Notes: generated by a model not told the origin, from the letters alone. A stretch of DNA of 64,000 nucleotides from Bretschneidera sinensis (GCA_023935145.1 CM043698.1:142952001-143016000), one strand, 5' to 3'; counted from the first letter of the stretch, positions 36,601 to 48,938 are shown. Numbers and translations: made by a program.

Positions 36601-37816
36601 CTTTCAAACCCAATTTCTCCACTGCCGATTCGGATAGCACATTCTCACAACTACCAGAATCAATAATAAAGCGGCATACCTTCCCCCCAGTTGTGCATGT
36701 GGACTTAAAAAGACTAGTGCGACGCCAATCATCATCCAGGGCACGGGGAGTGAAAAAGGCCCTTCGTCGCATTAATAATGGGCCGATATCACTTTCTAAA
36801 AGCACCTCTTCAACTTCTACATCATCATAGGTATCAATAATGGGGTATGTATCGGTATCCATATCATTAGCAAACAGTCCCCTAGTGTTCGGATTCGCCT
36901 TACGACAGTCTACTTGTCGGTGCCCCGTTTCGCCGCAATTAAAGCATCGGAGTCCACCACCAGCACGATTTTGGGGAAGAACAGGTGGTTGTCGTTGAGG
37001 TCCTGGTTGTGGGTGGGTAGATGAGCTGCCTCCGTGACTAGGAAACTGCTTGAATCCACCAGTCGTGCTTCGGGCTAACTGTTTCTCAGCCTGTAGTGCT
37101 CTCTGATGTGCTTCAGAGACTGTCATCGGGTCAAACATATTAAGCACGTCTTGCAGTTGGAGTCGCAAACCACCAATATACCAGGAAACCAGTTGAATTG
37201 GGGATTCGACAATCTCCGTTCGTGCAAGCAACTGGTAGAAGTCGACGGTGTAGTCGTCGACAGATCGAGTCCCTTAACGCAGGAGTTGAAAGCATTGATA
37301 GAGTTCACGCTCATAGTTGTATGGTAAAAACACTGCCCGCTTATGCTTTTTGAATTTTTTCCAAGAGATGATTTTGGATTTGCTGGTGCGTGCCCTTGTT
37401 GACTTTGTTTGTTGCCACCATGCTTGTGCCCTATCACGCAACCTCATAGTGATTAGTGGAACACGACGAGAATCTGGAACCTCCTTGAATTCGAGAACTT
37501 CTTCCACCGTATGCAGCCAATCCAGGAATGCGTCAGCCTGGAGTCCACCATGGAATTCTGGAATGTCAACCTTGAAACCAGTCTCCCATCGTCGATCTAC
37601 TGGCTGAGGTTGGTCACGAGGGGCGGCAAAAGGGTTTTCTCTGTGGTCAGATTCGTCATCCGCCAAAGAGAACTCGGATTGTGGTTGTGGTAGTGGTTGT
37701 TGACGGGCAGCCAACTGTTGGGTTAGTTGGTCCACTTGCTGTCGCAAGTGTGCGATCTCTTCTCGCCGGAGCACATCTTCCATCTGGGCATCATTGACAC
37801 GTCTCCTTGGCGGCAT
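33627..37816 (-). pseudogene. E4 gag-pol polyprotein, broken
   Basis: Starts at ATG 37816 (MPPRRRVNDAQ). Gag with WLHTVEEVLEF and a CFNCGETGHRQVDC knuckle; protease IIDSGSCENVLS; RT with [15 protein letters not shown] and [10 protein letters not shown] (near 35650); RNase H with [14 protein letters not shown]; integrase with H-H and CCRVCQ zinc motif, [15 protein letters not shown] and QTDGQTEV. The C-terminal part (33627-33908) reads GDYVWAVL to VKHHIPYSGDSS. Breaks: TAA near 37274, a frameshift in 36344-36420, and TAG codons near 34110, 34038 and 33915. RT to integrase (34113-36344) is still one 743-residue frame, but the whole polyprotein is not. Confidence 0.92.
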
Positions 37817-37835
37817 GTTGCAGGATCGTACCGAA

Positions 37836-37845
37836 TCTGATACCA
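37836..37845 (-). other. Primer-binding site of E4
   Basis: Minus-strand TGGTATCAGA, matching the initiator-Met tRNA 3' end, three bases from the 5' LTR. Confidence 0.75.
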
Positions 37846-37848
37846 ATC

Positions 37849-38145
37849 TGATGCAGCGTACGTGGTGAAGAAGAAAATTTTGCAGATCAAAACTCGTTGA
37901 TTCACGAAGAATACCGAGAAATTGATTAAGAATTGAGAAAACTCAATTATAATTAATCATCAAATAAAATCGTCCAGCCGTCAAGCGGCGTTACCAGCAT
38001 TATAAAGTAAAACCCTAAATGCATAAAAATTAAAAAGTGCAGAAAAGAGCCATAAACTCTCAAAAAATTGCACAACTACAGGGGCTTTTGGGCCTTCAGG
38101 TGCTCTCTTTGGGCTAAGAAATCCCACTCCTGTTGTACTGCATCA
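37849..38145 (-). repeat. 5' LTR of E4
   Basis: 297 bp, same ends as 33286-33582 and followed by the ATTTC duplication. Confidence 0.95.
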
Positions 38146-38419
38146 ATTTCTCACTGTTGAATTTTAACTCAAAACAATGTTTTCAAGTAACAGAATGAAT
38201 CTTTCAGCTCTAAACTGGCATCAAGCCTGATTAAAGAGAGAAAAAAAAAGTAATGATAAATTATCTCCTGTCTGCCTCTTCATATAGTATCCAAAACTCC
38301 TCCACTGCCATGACTTCAAATAGCATCATCACTCCATACAGCTGAGCCAAAAACCTAATTAAACACGAGTATTCGAATTTTCATTTCGTAGTCAGGAAAA
38401 CGGACAAACACAGAAATAT

Positions 38420-39055
38420 CTACTCAGTTGTTGGAGGTTGGGCACCAGTTTTCGCAGTCGAGGTATTCAAATTGTTAACACAAACACTCTTCCAAACATG
38501 AAACTGAGGTGAGCATGAGGACATATGAGCATAAGAACAGGCAAGTAAAGCGGTTAAAATACAAATGAATTTTGCTAATACCTCAAGTTCAAAACTGATC
38601 ATGTCACTTCTGTGTGCTTTAAGTAACTCTTGCAAAGATATGCCCAATCCGTACAGGTTCCCATATGATTGGTTGCGAGAATATCAATGCAACACCTTAC
38701 CCATCCCTATCGCCCGAAATTAAGTTTAGATTATATGGATTTCAAAACCTCCCCTAGAACTAGTCCCCACTGAGTCCAATGGCTGCCACCCTGCATTGGG
38801 AAATTTTCAGGATATAAAATCAGCGATGTTATCTGATTAAAACATTCTAAAGAAGCTCAAGATACTAAAGACTTCAGATTATGTATCTCTTTTAAGTCAA
38901 GAAGAAGGAATTAGGCAACAAGCCTGAACAAGGGAATAAAACAGCATGAGACAAGAACATACCTGACAAAACACAGCAAAAGGTTCTCTTAGAGGTCCAT
39001 CACATGAGAGCTCACTTGTACTCCCGTCAATGAAGGTTCCATCTGCAAAGATCAC
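38420..39055 (-). pseudogene. Exons of an unidentified host gene (fragment)
   Basis: Not recognised. On the minus strand there are exon-like blocks with splice signals. 39055-38963 has acceptor TATAG, 93 nt encoding VIFADGTFIDGSTSELSCDG and LREPFAVFCQ, and donor GTATGT. 38790 onward has acceptor GCAG and encodes GGSHWTQWGLVLGEVLKSI before a stop at 38731. A block ending at 38582 encodes LYGLGISLQELLKAHRSDM and ISFELE with donor GTATTA. 38503-38420 has acceptor CTCAG and encodes FHVWKSVCVNN... to a TAG, in phase with the previous block. Codon-like content and matching phases suggest a real gene, but its 5' part is cut off at the junction with the array near 39490. Function unknown. Confidence 0.45.
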
Positions 39056-39490
39056 CTATAAATCACACAAGAGAGTCAAGTTAATAATAAAAAGGAATTC
39101 AACTAAAATTAGCAAATTCTATTTGAAGAAATTTTCTTATCCAATATACTTCCAAAGAAACTTTTGAGTGTTGCCACCATTCTTGATCTATGTTTTGAAA
39201 AAAAAAAAGCCCAGTTCTCACAGTAAGAACCAATTTGATTTTTTTTTTTTCCAAATTCATGGATCATTCTATATGTTATCTTGACAGTCCAAACAATATG
39301 TTCAAAGTCAGCAGGCCAAGGACTTTCAATCCTTTATCTAGGCAAATTACCAACAAAGGGGCCTGCTAACTGCAAGTTAATCATACCTAGTGCCTACTTA
39401 CCTGCAAATATGCCCCAAACATATATTCTTTTTTATAATTAAAAATTTTATAAAAAAGGGCACCCGGGGATACTTCCACCCATGAACAAA
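39056..39490. other. Junction with VAL-like array
   Basis: Array homology resumes at about 39490 (TCCATCCAGGGTTTTTATAA, like 50576). To the left is unrelated sequence. A minus-strand frame through 39387-39490 ends at a good donor (CAGGTAAGT), so it may be one more exon of the unidentified gene. Confidence 0.4.
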
Positions 39491-39714
39491 AAGTCCATCC
39501 AGGGTTTTTATAATTTTCAAACTTATCTCCACCTTCCTTTAAACCAAAGAGAGCAAAATAAAGGAATTTATCTTCATTTCTCCTTAAAGCAATAAAATAA
39601 AGTTTTCCTCTTCTATAAGACATTTTTTATTCAAACAGTACATCAACATTTTCTTGTATAAAATCTGGCATGACAGCTTAAAGCTTCAACAGATTGATTG
39701 AACAAATAGATTAC

Positions 39715-39892
39715 CAATGTCCTTTAATTCCAATGATGGGGTAGACCGTTGCCCAGAAATTTCTGTGTCCGAGTAAACAAACAAGTCAACTCGAGAGGGG
39801 CCCCTCAATGATGAGCATTCCATGCATTCTATGCCACCGACATCCAATATTATATGTGTATATCTTGACATAATGCAACCACAGTGAATTGC
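39715..39892 (-). pseudogene. G2 exon 3
   Basis: 178 nt; encodes AIHCGCIMSRYTHIILDVGG, IECMEC and a linker to LKDI. Acceptor CCCAG and donor GTAATC are intact. All zinc-ligand Cys/His of this half are kept. Confidence 0.85.
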
Positions 39893-40064
39893 CTGGGCAG
39901 GAAAATGAAGCATTACTGTATAGAGAATATAGAGTACTAATCAAAAGCGAGTTCTTTGATTAAGAATAATCAGGATATAAACCCACAGGAGAGAGACACA
40001 ATATGACCACCCATAAAGGCCAGCAAGGGGAAAATGTGCAACAGCAATAAAAAGTTCAAGATAC

Positions 40065-40146
40065 CTTTTCGCAAGTAACACAACTTCTCCAGCCATCATC
40101 ATTCAAGTGAAAGATATTGCAAAATCTTCCCTCCTCATAAGCAGAG
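40065..40146 (-). pseudogene. G2 exon 2
   Basis: 82 nt; encodes SAYEEGRFCNIFHLNDDGWR and SCVTCEK. Acceptor TTCAG, donor GTATCT. This copy keeps the Cys (TCEK) that G3 lost. Confidence 0.87.
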
Positions 40147-40585
40147 CTGAATTTGCAAAAGACTTAAGTTAATTAATCATAAACAGTGTAGGAAAGGAAG
40201 AAGATTCAATCAAATTTATAATCCCATCGCAAGCTTTACCATGAAGACAATCAAGATGCACAACTGAAAATAAAACAAGTACTTTGCCGGGAGTACCGAC
40301 AATTCATCTAATAGGAAATATTAAAATTTATAAACTTGTTCGCATGTGATTTGGTGTCAAAATCTAATTCTGCAACTAAGATCCCTCCAGAATATAAAGT
40401 TATGCACTAAAGGTGATCACACCAAATAGGGGCAGTTATGATAGAGGAGAGAAAAGAAGAAAAAGTAAAAGAAAGACAAAGAAACTTCATAGGGAAAAAC
40501 CTTATTGAAACAGCCTATGTTTGTGAATGGTGAACTATCTGAAAGATTTGCTTATGCAAAGTCATAAAGTTACTATTCATGTCAA

Positions 40586-40721
40586 ACGCGTGCACGTACA
40601 TGCGCACACAAAAATATGCATGTGCGCATACATGCGCACAAAAAGACATGCATGTGCACGTATATACACACACAAAAGGATGCATGTGTACGTGCATGCG
40701 CACACAATAACATGTGTTGAC
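40586..40721. repeat. RY-bearing minisatellite, G2 copy
   Basis: Shorter version of 19702-19866. I count four TGCATG words and long alternating purine-pyrimidine runs. Confidence 0.8.
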
Positions 40722-43700
40722 AAGCTCTTTTACGCCACATTTCATTTGATTTGTGGATTAAATAATGGAGAAAGCAGCAAGCCCATTTACCTCATATTCT
40801 ATTAGTAAAGGGCTTACAGAAATCATCAAATTCAGATTATACACACAGAAGAAAGATAAAGCATGAGAATTTTGTTTACATTAAGAAACTAATAGTATAC
40901 CTATGTAATTTAATAACTTTCTTATCTAAAATGCCTCTGCAGTACATAACTTCCAAAGAAGGTCTTACCATAGTCATAAAAGGACAAATATTTTATATGT
41001 AATAAGTAAATTATTTCTTTGTAATATGTGTTGGACTAACTAACTAATTTCATAATTTAGCACTCACGCACTCACATACTTGCAACGTAATGTTGGTAAC
41101 ACAACATCCAAACTACATATTTAAATTTTATCAATTCAATCTATTGCAGACTTTGCATAACAGAGATAAGATTAACTGAGCAGAAGTCATACATGTCTAC
41201 ATGTATCATAAGACATGAATAGCCAAACACGTGCGTGAAAAATTTACAACCAACAGCCTAGCAAACATTAGCTAAATGCATTCAGAACTTGATGAGGCAT
41301 TTTGAATCGAAACAATCATTTCATTGTATTGTTGGTATCTATCTATTTTCCTACCTTTTAACCCTAATGACCTGAAAAATTAATAATATTCACTATTCAA
41401 TAAAAAAAAAGTATACTCAACAAAGGGGTAATGGAAAGGGGAACTAGAGTGAAGAGAAACGATTTTAGGCAATAATTCTTTGGAGGACAGAAACTACCAA
41501 TTTAATACTACAATCCAGGTACAAAATGACAAAGTGGTTGCAGCATTATTCTAAATAGAACAAAACCGCTGTTGTTTTAATATGTGAAGCTAGAACAAGA
41601 TCATTTCACGACAAAACTATGAATAAAAAATGGTAACTTATTAAAAAATGGAAAAACAGTAAGGTTAACATTTACCAACCATGCTGAAAAATAGTTTTGC
41701 TTACCTTTTTCTTTTCCTGATAGTACGAAGAAAATAAATCATTCTTGAAAAAATAAATACCATTAACACAAATTCCAGTACATAACTAGGGCTAAATTCA
41801 AATTTTTTTTTTTTGTAGTGCTACCAAGGCGGTGTCAAATTCATTTTAAGCTAAGAGGAAAAGTTTCTCTGTTTGATTGTTAATTAACTATTTAATTCGC
41901 ATTAAACTTGGTCGTACTTAATGATGGGTTGAATATATGAATTTTTCAGCATAGAACATAAATTTATGTATCATATATCCTTTTCTTTTGAAAATTATAA
42001 ATCATTTAATATATACCTATTTCACTCTCTTGTCCACAAATTCAAAGCATGAGCAATAATGACTACAGCAGGAAGAAGTTAAAAAAGAAGGAACTACAAC
42101 ATATCAATGGCCTAATAATATACTGGTTTTCTTCCTCCTTCGCTGAGAACCATTCTGCCTTCTTCCAAACAGGAAAAAAATTTGAATTGTGAATTGGATG
42201 AGTTTTCCACGGATCACATATCACAAGATCTAATGATTTGGGAAATTGATGATACTTTTAGTTTTAGCTAATTAATTTGAGGTGGAGTCTTTAGAAAGAA
42301 AGCAAGAGTATTATCAGTAATAAGGTCTATTGCGGTAAACCTTCCACTGTTTGTTAATAAAACTGAACGACTAGAGGGACATAAAAGATGGATTCTATCA
42401 AGTATAAACTTGTTCTAATCTAAGGTAGTACGCTCATGAGCTTGACCATATTTCACTATCAAGAAATTATTGAAGACTCCCATCTTCAAGTTTGACACAA
42501 ACATAGGTACATAGTTTAGTTCTTCCTAAGTCGTGAATGAGTGTCAATCATTTATTCCAGAAAAATGAAAGGAGAGTGGGAGTTACTACTGCACCTTCCT
42601 TAAGCCCACCCTGTTAGACTTACTTTGGTTACTAGAACTACATTGCAGTGAAGAGACAATTTCAAAAATGTTCAACTCTATAGCATTCAAAAAGGTTTCT
42701 ATATGATTTCTATAAAAACCCGAAAATGAGTTCACCACCATAAGATATTAGTGGTTGTTAGCTATTATAATTTCACTAAAAATATATCACAATTAGCATC
42801 AAAATTTTCAACAAAATTTATTTGCTGCAAAAACTATAGTTTTTTTTTTTTTTAGTGTAATTTTATTTCATTGCACCAAACTTAACTCATTGCAACATCA
42901 TTGCTTTCTGTTGCCATATTCTTAATCTACTGCAGCATCATGGTGTCATGGTGCTACTCGTCTAGCTTATGGCAACATTTTTTTTCATGCTGCTCTTAAC
43001 CTGTTGCAACATCATTATTTCTTGTTGCTATATAACAAATTTCATTCGGGTTACCCTCCAAGCCAAGAACAGATTCTTTTAAGTTATTTCACCCTTCCAA
43101 GATCAAAACCCTTTTCATGCAGTTCTCATGTTGCCCACACCGATTCTTTTTTTGCCGGGGTGTTGGAGTGTTATTATGAATTCACTCCTACCCAATTAAA
43201 CAATTTATACAAGAATTACATCATCAAAATACAAAGAGAACACGAAAACTGAAAATTATCAACATCAACATTAAAAATAAAAGCTATGGAGCTGGCAACT
43301 AGTGCTGGTAAATGACAGCAACAAGAACAATTTCAAGAGAGATCACTCCCCTCCTTTCCTTTATTATTCCTCTGTGCAACTTCTACAATCTATAGTTCTT
43401 CCAGTTTCAACTACCACAAACACTAAGCAACACAAGTATAGAAGGGACAACTACAGCAGTAGTCACATAGACTTCCTGCCCTTTACTTCTTCCGCTTCGT
43501 CTTCAACATGATTAAAAAGGACAGTTTTGAAAAAAAAAGTGCAAGAATCATGGAACAAGAGTGAAGTGGAAAACAAGAGCCCCATACCATTACCCGATAA
43601 TTAACTCCATAGGACAATTCAAACAGTGAGAAATATTACCTAATCATATATTCATAGTTATAAGCACAATTTTTTGATAATTAAAATGTATAAATTGAAA

Positions 43701-44095
43701 GAAACATGCACCAAAGGGGTGCAACCCATGTACAAGGCCATAGTTATAAACACACTAGACGAAAGAAAAGGGAATAATTGTAGTGATCCGTCATAAAATA
43801 TATGCAATTCAATATTGAATAAATGAATATGACATTAGATGTTTGAATAACCAAAAAGGAGATTACTGAAGAATAATATGGCATCACTAAAATGACAAAC
43901 TGGTTCAAACAGAATATAAGATGACAACTACATACTTTACTGACAACTAATTAAGGTGCTTTGTGTTTCATTCACCTTAATGCACTTCTTACTAACAATG
44001 GATCCATTATATCGTTACTAATGATGTTATTCACATTTTCAAAATTTTATCAACACAGACTATTGCACATGAAGTATAACTTCCTACTCTGTTGC

Positions 44096-44123
44096 TATAT
44101 ATATATATATATATATATATATA
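44096..44123. repeat. (AT)n microsatellite
   Basis: About 14 AT units; only about 5 in the G0 copy (7264) and the G3 copy (61508). Confidence 0.9.
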
Positions 44124-44757
44124 ATGCCAAACAACTAATAGAACCATAAAAAGGAAAACCAAGATAATATCTCAAGCAATTTTTTGCTTTAGATGAAACA
44201 ACTGAGCCGTGCAACTACTAAATGAGACATAATAACTGCATCAAAGTACAAATCTAAAAATTCCTATGATAAAATCCACCAATTTGAACATAGTAAAAGT
44301 ACAATAAGTCTATCCTGAAAAAAAAAAATTATGCAAAGAAAAGGTTCATAAAGACTCACAAAGGCATGACATTTATCAAGTCAATATTAAGGCATATATA
44401 TTACAAGTTTATTCATCAGTTTCAAAATAGTAAAATAAATTATTTTAATAGACAGTAAACCAATATGCACCCATTAGAAATATTGAAAGAATCCCAACAA
44501 TAAAAATTTGAGATACCAAAAAAAAAAAAAATTGAAAACCACATAATTAAATTTCTTTGGAAAAAAAATTGTAGATCATAATCATTGTTGTGAGGCTTGC
44601 CTTCTTTTAGAAGGAACCGAAGATAATTAAATTTTTGCTATCTTATTATACATAAAAAAGGAATCGTTCACGGGTAAAAATAATCATCAAAAGCAAGATA
44701 ACAGAAATGACATCGAAAATAAAATGAGAGAGAAATAAAAACAAGTAAAATGCTTAC

Positions 44758-44888
44758 GCACATCGATCACAGATCATGGCATAACCTCCACTAGTCCGCC
44801 AGCCTTGTCTGGGTTCAACAAAGAAAGAGTGGCAATAAAAACAGGTCAAGCCCATTGATGATGAGGAGGTTGAAGAAGAAGCATCCAT
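44758..44888 (-). pseudogene. G2 exon 1
   Basis: 131 nt from ATG 44888; encodes MDASSSTSSSSMGLTCFYCH, then GWRTSGGYAMICDRCA with donor GTAAGC. No stop. Confidence 0.85.
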
Positions 44889-45358
44889 CGAATAAACTTA
44901 AAAAATTGAAAAATAGGCTTTGGTTTTTTTTTTTTGTCTTCTCTTTTGTTCTCTTTTTATGTGTGGTAGTGAATACTGAACTCTAAGAAACCTGTGCAGA
45001 TAGAGAGAAAGAAGCGGATAGTGAGAGATAGAGAGAAGTACCTATTTGGTATAAAGTGCATTGATAGAGACATAATGAGAAGGAAAAAGACGGTCAATTT
45101 TGCAATCATGACAGCAATCAAGGTCCACTGAACCAAGAGGATACATTGAGAAGAATTTCAAACGATTTAAGAAACATTTTTTTAATTTCCAAATTAGATG
45201 ATTGGATTTTTGAGAATGTGAAATCAAACAGTTAGGATTCATTTTGTAAGTGAAGTCCAAATTAGCAGAATTGCCAAATATGAAAATTCAAATTGGTTTT
45301 TTGATTAACATGAAACAATATGAGTATCAAGTGGGCAATTTGCCACTTTTGTAAATAG
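44889..45358. promoter_or_regulatory. Upstream region of G2
   Basis: Same layout as upstream of G0 and G3: a pyrimidine-rich leader and a TATA-like TTTATACC near 45048 on the minus strand. Inferred only from position and conservation. Confidence 0.35.
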
Positions 45359-45747
45359 AGTTAGTAAGGTGCTAATAACGCCTCAAAAACACAACTTAGC
45401 ATGACAAATGAGATAAAAGGGTACTTTGTATTTTCTTACCAATTGGCCGCCATTCGGTTCAATGCACCAGCCAAGTTTGTCCTGTTATGACCAAAAGGGA
45501 TAAAAATTGAACTCAACTTGACTGCTTCTCTGGCCATGTCTGTAACTGCAGAAATGAGTAAATGAAATGCTGCAATTGTTTATAGATAAACTCGTTTGCA
45601 AAAATTTTCTCTACGGTTTTACAAGGGTTTTTCTCGCTAACCAAACAACAACAGGAAGTTTTAGAGAACGATGTTGAAATTGCGATGGAGAGAGTTTACT
45701 GGCAACGACACATTTTTCAAAATATGGGCTGCTTGGGACGTACATAG
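45359..45747 (-). other. 389-bp insertion unique to this unit, exon-like
   Basis: Absent from the matching positions at 8518 and 62757. It is flanked by ATAG on both sides (45355-45358 and 45744-45747). On the minus strand it holds an exon-like block 45544-45439 with acceptor TTCTGCAG and donor GTAAGAA, encoding TDMAREAVKLSSIFIPFGHN and RTNLAGALNRMAAN. The N-R-x-x-N-x-x-A-x-x-L spacing faintly recalls the end of RNase H-like (RVT_3) domains, but I cannot identify it. Confidence 0.5.
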
Positions 45748-46593
45748 TCAATATGGGCTACTAGATGATTGGGCTTATTGAAGTTAGTGGGCAGATGGTC
45801 AATTTGCTCTTTTAAAATTAAAAAATAGAAAAATCAGATGAAGTCCATGAATTTTAATATAAAATCAAATCAACAAACATCAAAGTTTACGGTAAAAATA
45901 TTTTAAGTAATAATTGCATACCCAATCCAAACATCCAGAAAAACTTTCTGCAAAACTCAATCATAATTGTATGAAAATTTGTGTGGTAATTACCATTTAA
46001 ATTTTCAGAGTGTTCAAAGCGAGTGTTTAATTATTACTACTCAAACAATTTAAAGAGAACAGCCATTAATTGTTGGTTGCATAACCACATGATAAACTCT
46101 TAATAATTACTAGAATTCACTTTGTTTAAACAAAGAAACGCAATTAAAATAACATATGTTCAAAGCTAAAGGATGCATAATTTAATATGAGTAATTCCAT
46201 AAACTCATATCTTAAACGAGTAATTCGGTAGCAAGTACTCACTACTTAAACATTTGAATTTTCTAAATATATTGTGTTACTTACGTGGATTTTTTTTCTT
46301 CATTTTATTGAATTTTTAATGATGCTATCCATTTATTTTAATTTCTCTTAATTATCTCCTAAAATTTGATTGTCTAACTTTGAAATAGTTCAAAAATTAT
46401 TTGATAACATTTTTTAATTGTTAAAGATTGATTATTTTATTTGAATATAAAATATTAGATTATTTTTTTAATTACTTTGACATACACAATAAATATTTTA
46501 TCAGTTTGAGAACATTTAAAGAGCGATTTACAAAGATACTGTTATCGTATTCATAAAATACAAGAAAATAAAATCTTAGATTAAAATTTTAAG
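45748..46593. other. Spacer between G3 and G2
   Basis: AT-rich, colinear with 8520-9385. No gene seen. Confidence 0.6.
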
Positions 46594-47468
46594 GGGTATG
46601 ATATTGACACTACATGAATAGTTATCCGCACTCTATTTTTTTCTTTTAAAACTTACAATAATGCCCATAATAAAAGTTAGATGCACAATTTGACTTCTAA
46701 ATTATAATTACTACCACGAATTCTCTTTACAAGATTCTATGATACAAAATATTATATTAATTACATTCTTTATTCGTTTTTTTTTCTACTTTTCTCTCTT
46801 TTGTTTTCTTCCGTTTTTCCTTCAATTTTTGTTAGAGACACGAATTAAACTTTTACGTGAAAAATATTGATCCTACTGAATGCAAATGATCCAACTTCTG
46901 AAAATCTTATTAATATTTACTTTTTTCAGCTAATAATTCTAATTAAGTTGATTAATAAGAGCCATTAATTCTATAATCTTGAGAGTTATTAATATTCAAT
47001 GTAGAACACATATTCCGTCAATTGAATATCTAATATTATGAAAAAGATGAAGAAAGAATTAAAATTAATATTACAGGGTTGAAGACAAAGATTTTGATAA
47101 TAGAAGAACCGAAACACTGTTGGAGCCTTTGGACACCCTAATTTTTTAGTAAAACCTTTTGTGTTCAACTACATAAGGAGTCATTTTGCTGTTAGAGACA
47201 TTTTAATTTGACATGATTTACTTTTACTCTATGAAGAACCGAGATGATGAGATAGTGAGGGTAAAGATTTAGAGATGAAGAAAGTATAATTAATATAAAT
47301 TTTTGTATTATAAAAACTTGTAAAGAATATAAATGACAGTAATGGTATTTCAAAGTCAAAAGAGCACATAACTTTAATTAGGGGTATTATTGTAAGTTTT
47401 AGAAACAAAAAAAATAATAATCGGAATGCCAATAATTAAAGATTTATGGAGTGTCGATATCGCTACCC
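46594..47468. mobile_element. Second copy of the ~872-bp TIR element
   Basis: Colinear with 9386-10257 and inherited by segment duplication. The right end is changed (ATCGCTACCC for ATCCCCACCC). Confidence 0.6.
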
Positions 47469-48370
47469 ATATTTTATTTGCTTACACAAACATACAATAA
47501 TATTTATTATATAAAATAAAGTGTATTTCATCTTACACAAGACCCAATTCTATCGAAGACCTTATATTTTGTCAAGGAATTTCGTATTTAAATTTAAATA
47601 TGATTTATTATTAAGATTGTTTTATCAATGTCTTATTTAATATAATCATTATAGTATTAAAAGTTCATATGCATTCAATACTATCAATTATTTAAAACTC
47701 CATTTAATTTTGATGGTACGCACAAAATATAGTTCCCTTTTGAACAAGTTTCCCAATCAGTATTAGGTGTAGTATAAGATGCCACTGTGACTCAAATAAT
47801 TTAAAAATTCAGTTTAAAAATTCTTATCCTCCATCAAACTTAAATAATTCCCTCCAGCCTGCAACGAGAGAGTTTTTTGTAATTTAATATTTCTATTATT
47901 AGAGAGAAAGGAAGCAGAGAAGGATAGAGATAGAAAACTTTCTAGGGTTGTTTTTTTATAAGAAAAAAAGTGTAGAACAAAGGACTATGTACAAGATAGG
48001 CTTCAATAAAATCTATACGGTGAATCTCATTTACAAAATAGTTTCCTCCAGCCAAAAAAAGAGAGTATTAAGCCAACAATCTTTAAGAAAATAAATCGAT
48101 CTTTCCACCCTGTCAAAAAGCTCTCCTATTACTTTATAAGCTAACCACAAATGGAGGATGGGATCAAGGTGATGTGCTTCTTCTTTTCACTTGAAGATTG
48201 AAAAATTGTTCCATGCCCAAATCTCCTGAACCACAGACTCACTACTCAAGGCAATAAAGCCCCAAAACTCGATAAATTTAAAACAATGAAAAACAGCCCA
48301 ATAAGCCATGAATTTGTCATTGATTTGACTACTTCCGTACCACTCCTAGAAATGAGTCATATAGGCAATA

Positions 48371-48585
48371 TGTAGGGCTGTAAATCGGCTCAAGCCGCCC
48401 GAGCTCGACTTTTAGCTCACTCAAACTCGCTGATAACGCTTCATGAGCCAATCTCGAGCAGAATTTTAGCTCATAAAATTCTTGTGTCGAGCATGAGAAT
48501 AGTGTGGCTTGCCTCAATAACGCTCGAGCATTTTAAGCTCGTTACTTTCCAAGCTGAGCAATCAATACAATTCGTCTCAGCTCGA
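48371..48585. repeat. GAGCTCG-rich repeat fragment, second copy
   Basis: Better preserved copy of 11153-11360, starting TAGGGCTGTAAATCGGCTC. Confidence 0.45.
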
Positions 48586-48938
48586 TTTAAATTAAAATAT
48601 GAATATATTTATATACTGTTATACATATATAAAACTCTCATACAAGTTTTACAATATAAGAAATAAAAGTCAACTTTACTTCAAGGGAAAAACATACATT
48701 TAAAATAAAAAAGGGGAAAACTTACATAAAAAAGTACTTCAAGCAAAAAACTACCATATATATAGTCTTATATAGTTACTAGGGCTTTTATGTTCAACTC
48801 TTCTTTTGTCATTGAGCTCAATATCATATCTCATAACAATATCATACCTATACCATTTCAGGTCCAAGGTACAACTGCACCCCCAAAATAAACTCTAAAC
48901 AATGGCTTAAACCTTCTAAGAGTAGTTACTTTATCATG

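Larger units (their letters stand above)
33286..38145 (-). mobile_element. Ty3/gypsy element E4
   Basis: Complete gypsy retrotransposon, 4860 bp, minus strand. Short LTRs of 297 bp begin TGATGCAG and end CTGCATCA, an 8-bp perfect terminal inversion. A 5-bp duplication ATTTC flanks it (33281-33285 and 38146-38150). Domain order gag, protease, RT, RNase H, integrase confirms Ty3/gypsy. No chromodomain is seen at the integrase end. The LTRs differ at about a dozen positions by eye (~4%), so this insertion seems older than E2 and E5. Confidence 0.96.
40147..44757. other. Intron 1 of G2
   Basis: Non-coding intron, 4.6 kb, without a large insertion. Against the G1 copy it lacks about 330 bp after the minisatellite (40722), and it has a shortened segment near 43137. 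The E1/E5 target site at 42344 is empty here. Confidence 0.75.
39715..44888 (-). pseudogene. G2, VAL-like gene copy, B3 part missing
   Basis: Third VAL-like copy. Exon 1 (44888-44758), exon 2 (40146-40065) and exon 3 (39892-39715) are intact: all GT/AG borders present and phases fit, giving a complete PHD-like finger of 43+27+59 residues. The three B3 exons that should follow are gone, because the array is replaced from 39490 leftward. A splice from exon 3 to the unidentified exon at 39055 would be out of frame and hit TGA within about ten codons. If transcribed, G2 could make only a PHD-only peptide, ending in intron 3 (GNLFVQSIC-stop) if not spliced. Confidence 0.85.

Noticed and set aside
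39387..39623. 78-aa minus-strand frame crossing the array junction
   Set aside because: Its first half is intron 3 sequence of G2, and the other copies stop in different places. Only the part left of 39490 may be an exon of the unknown gene.
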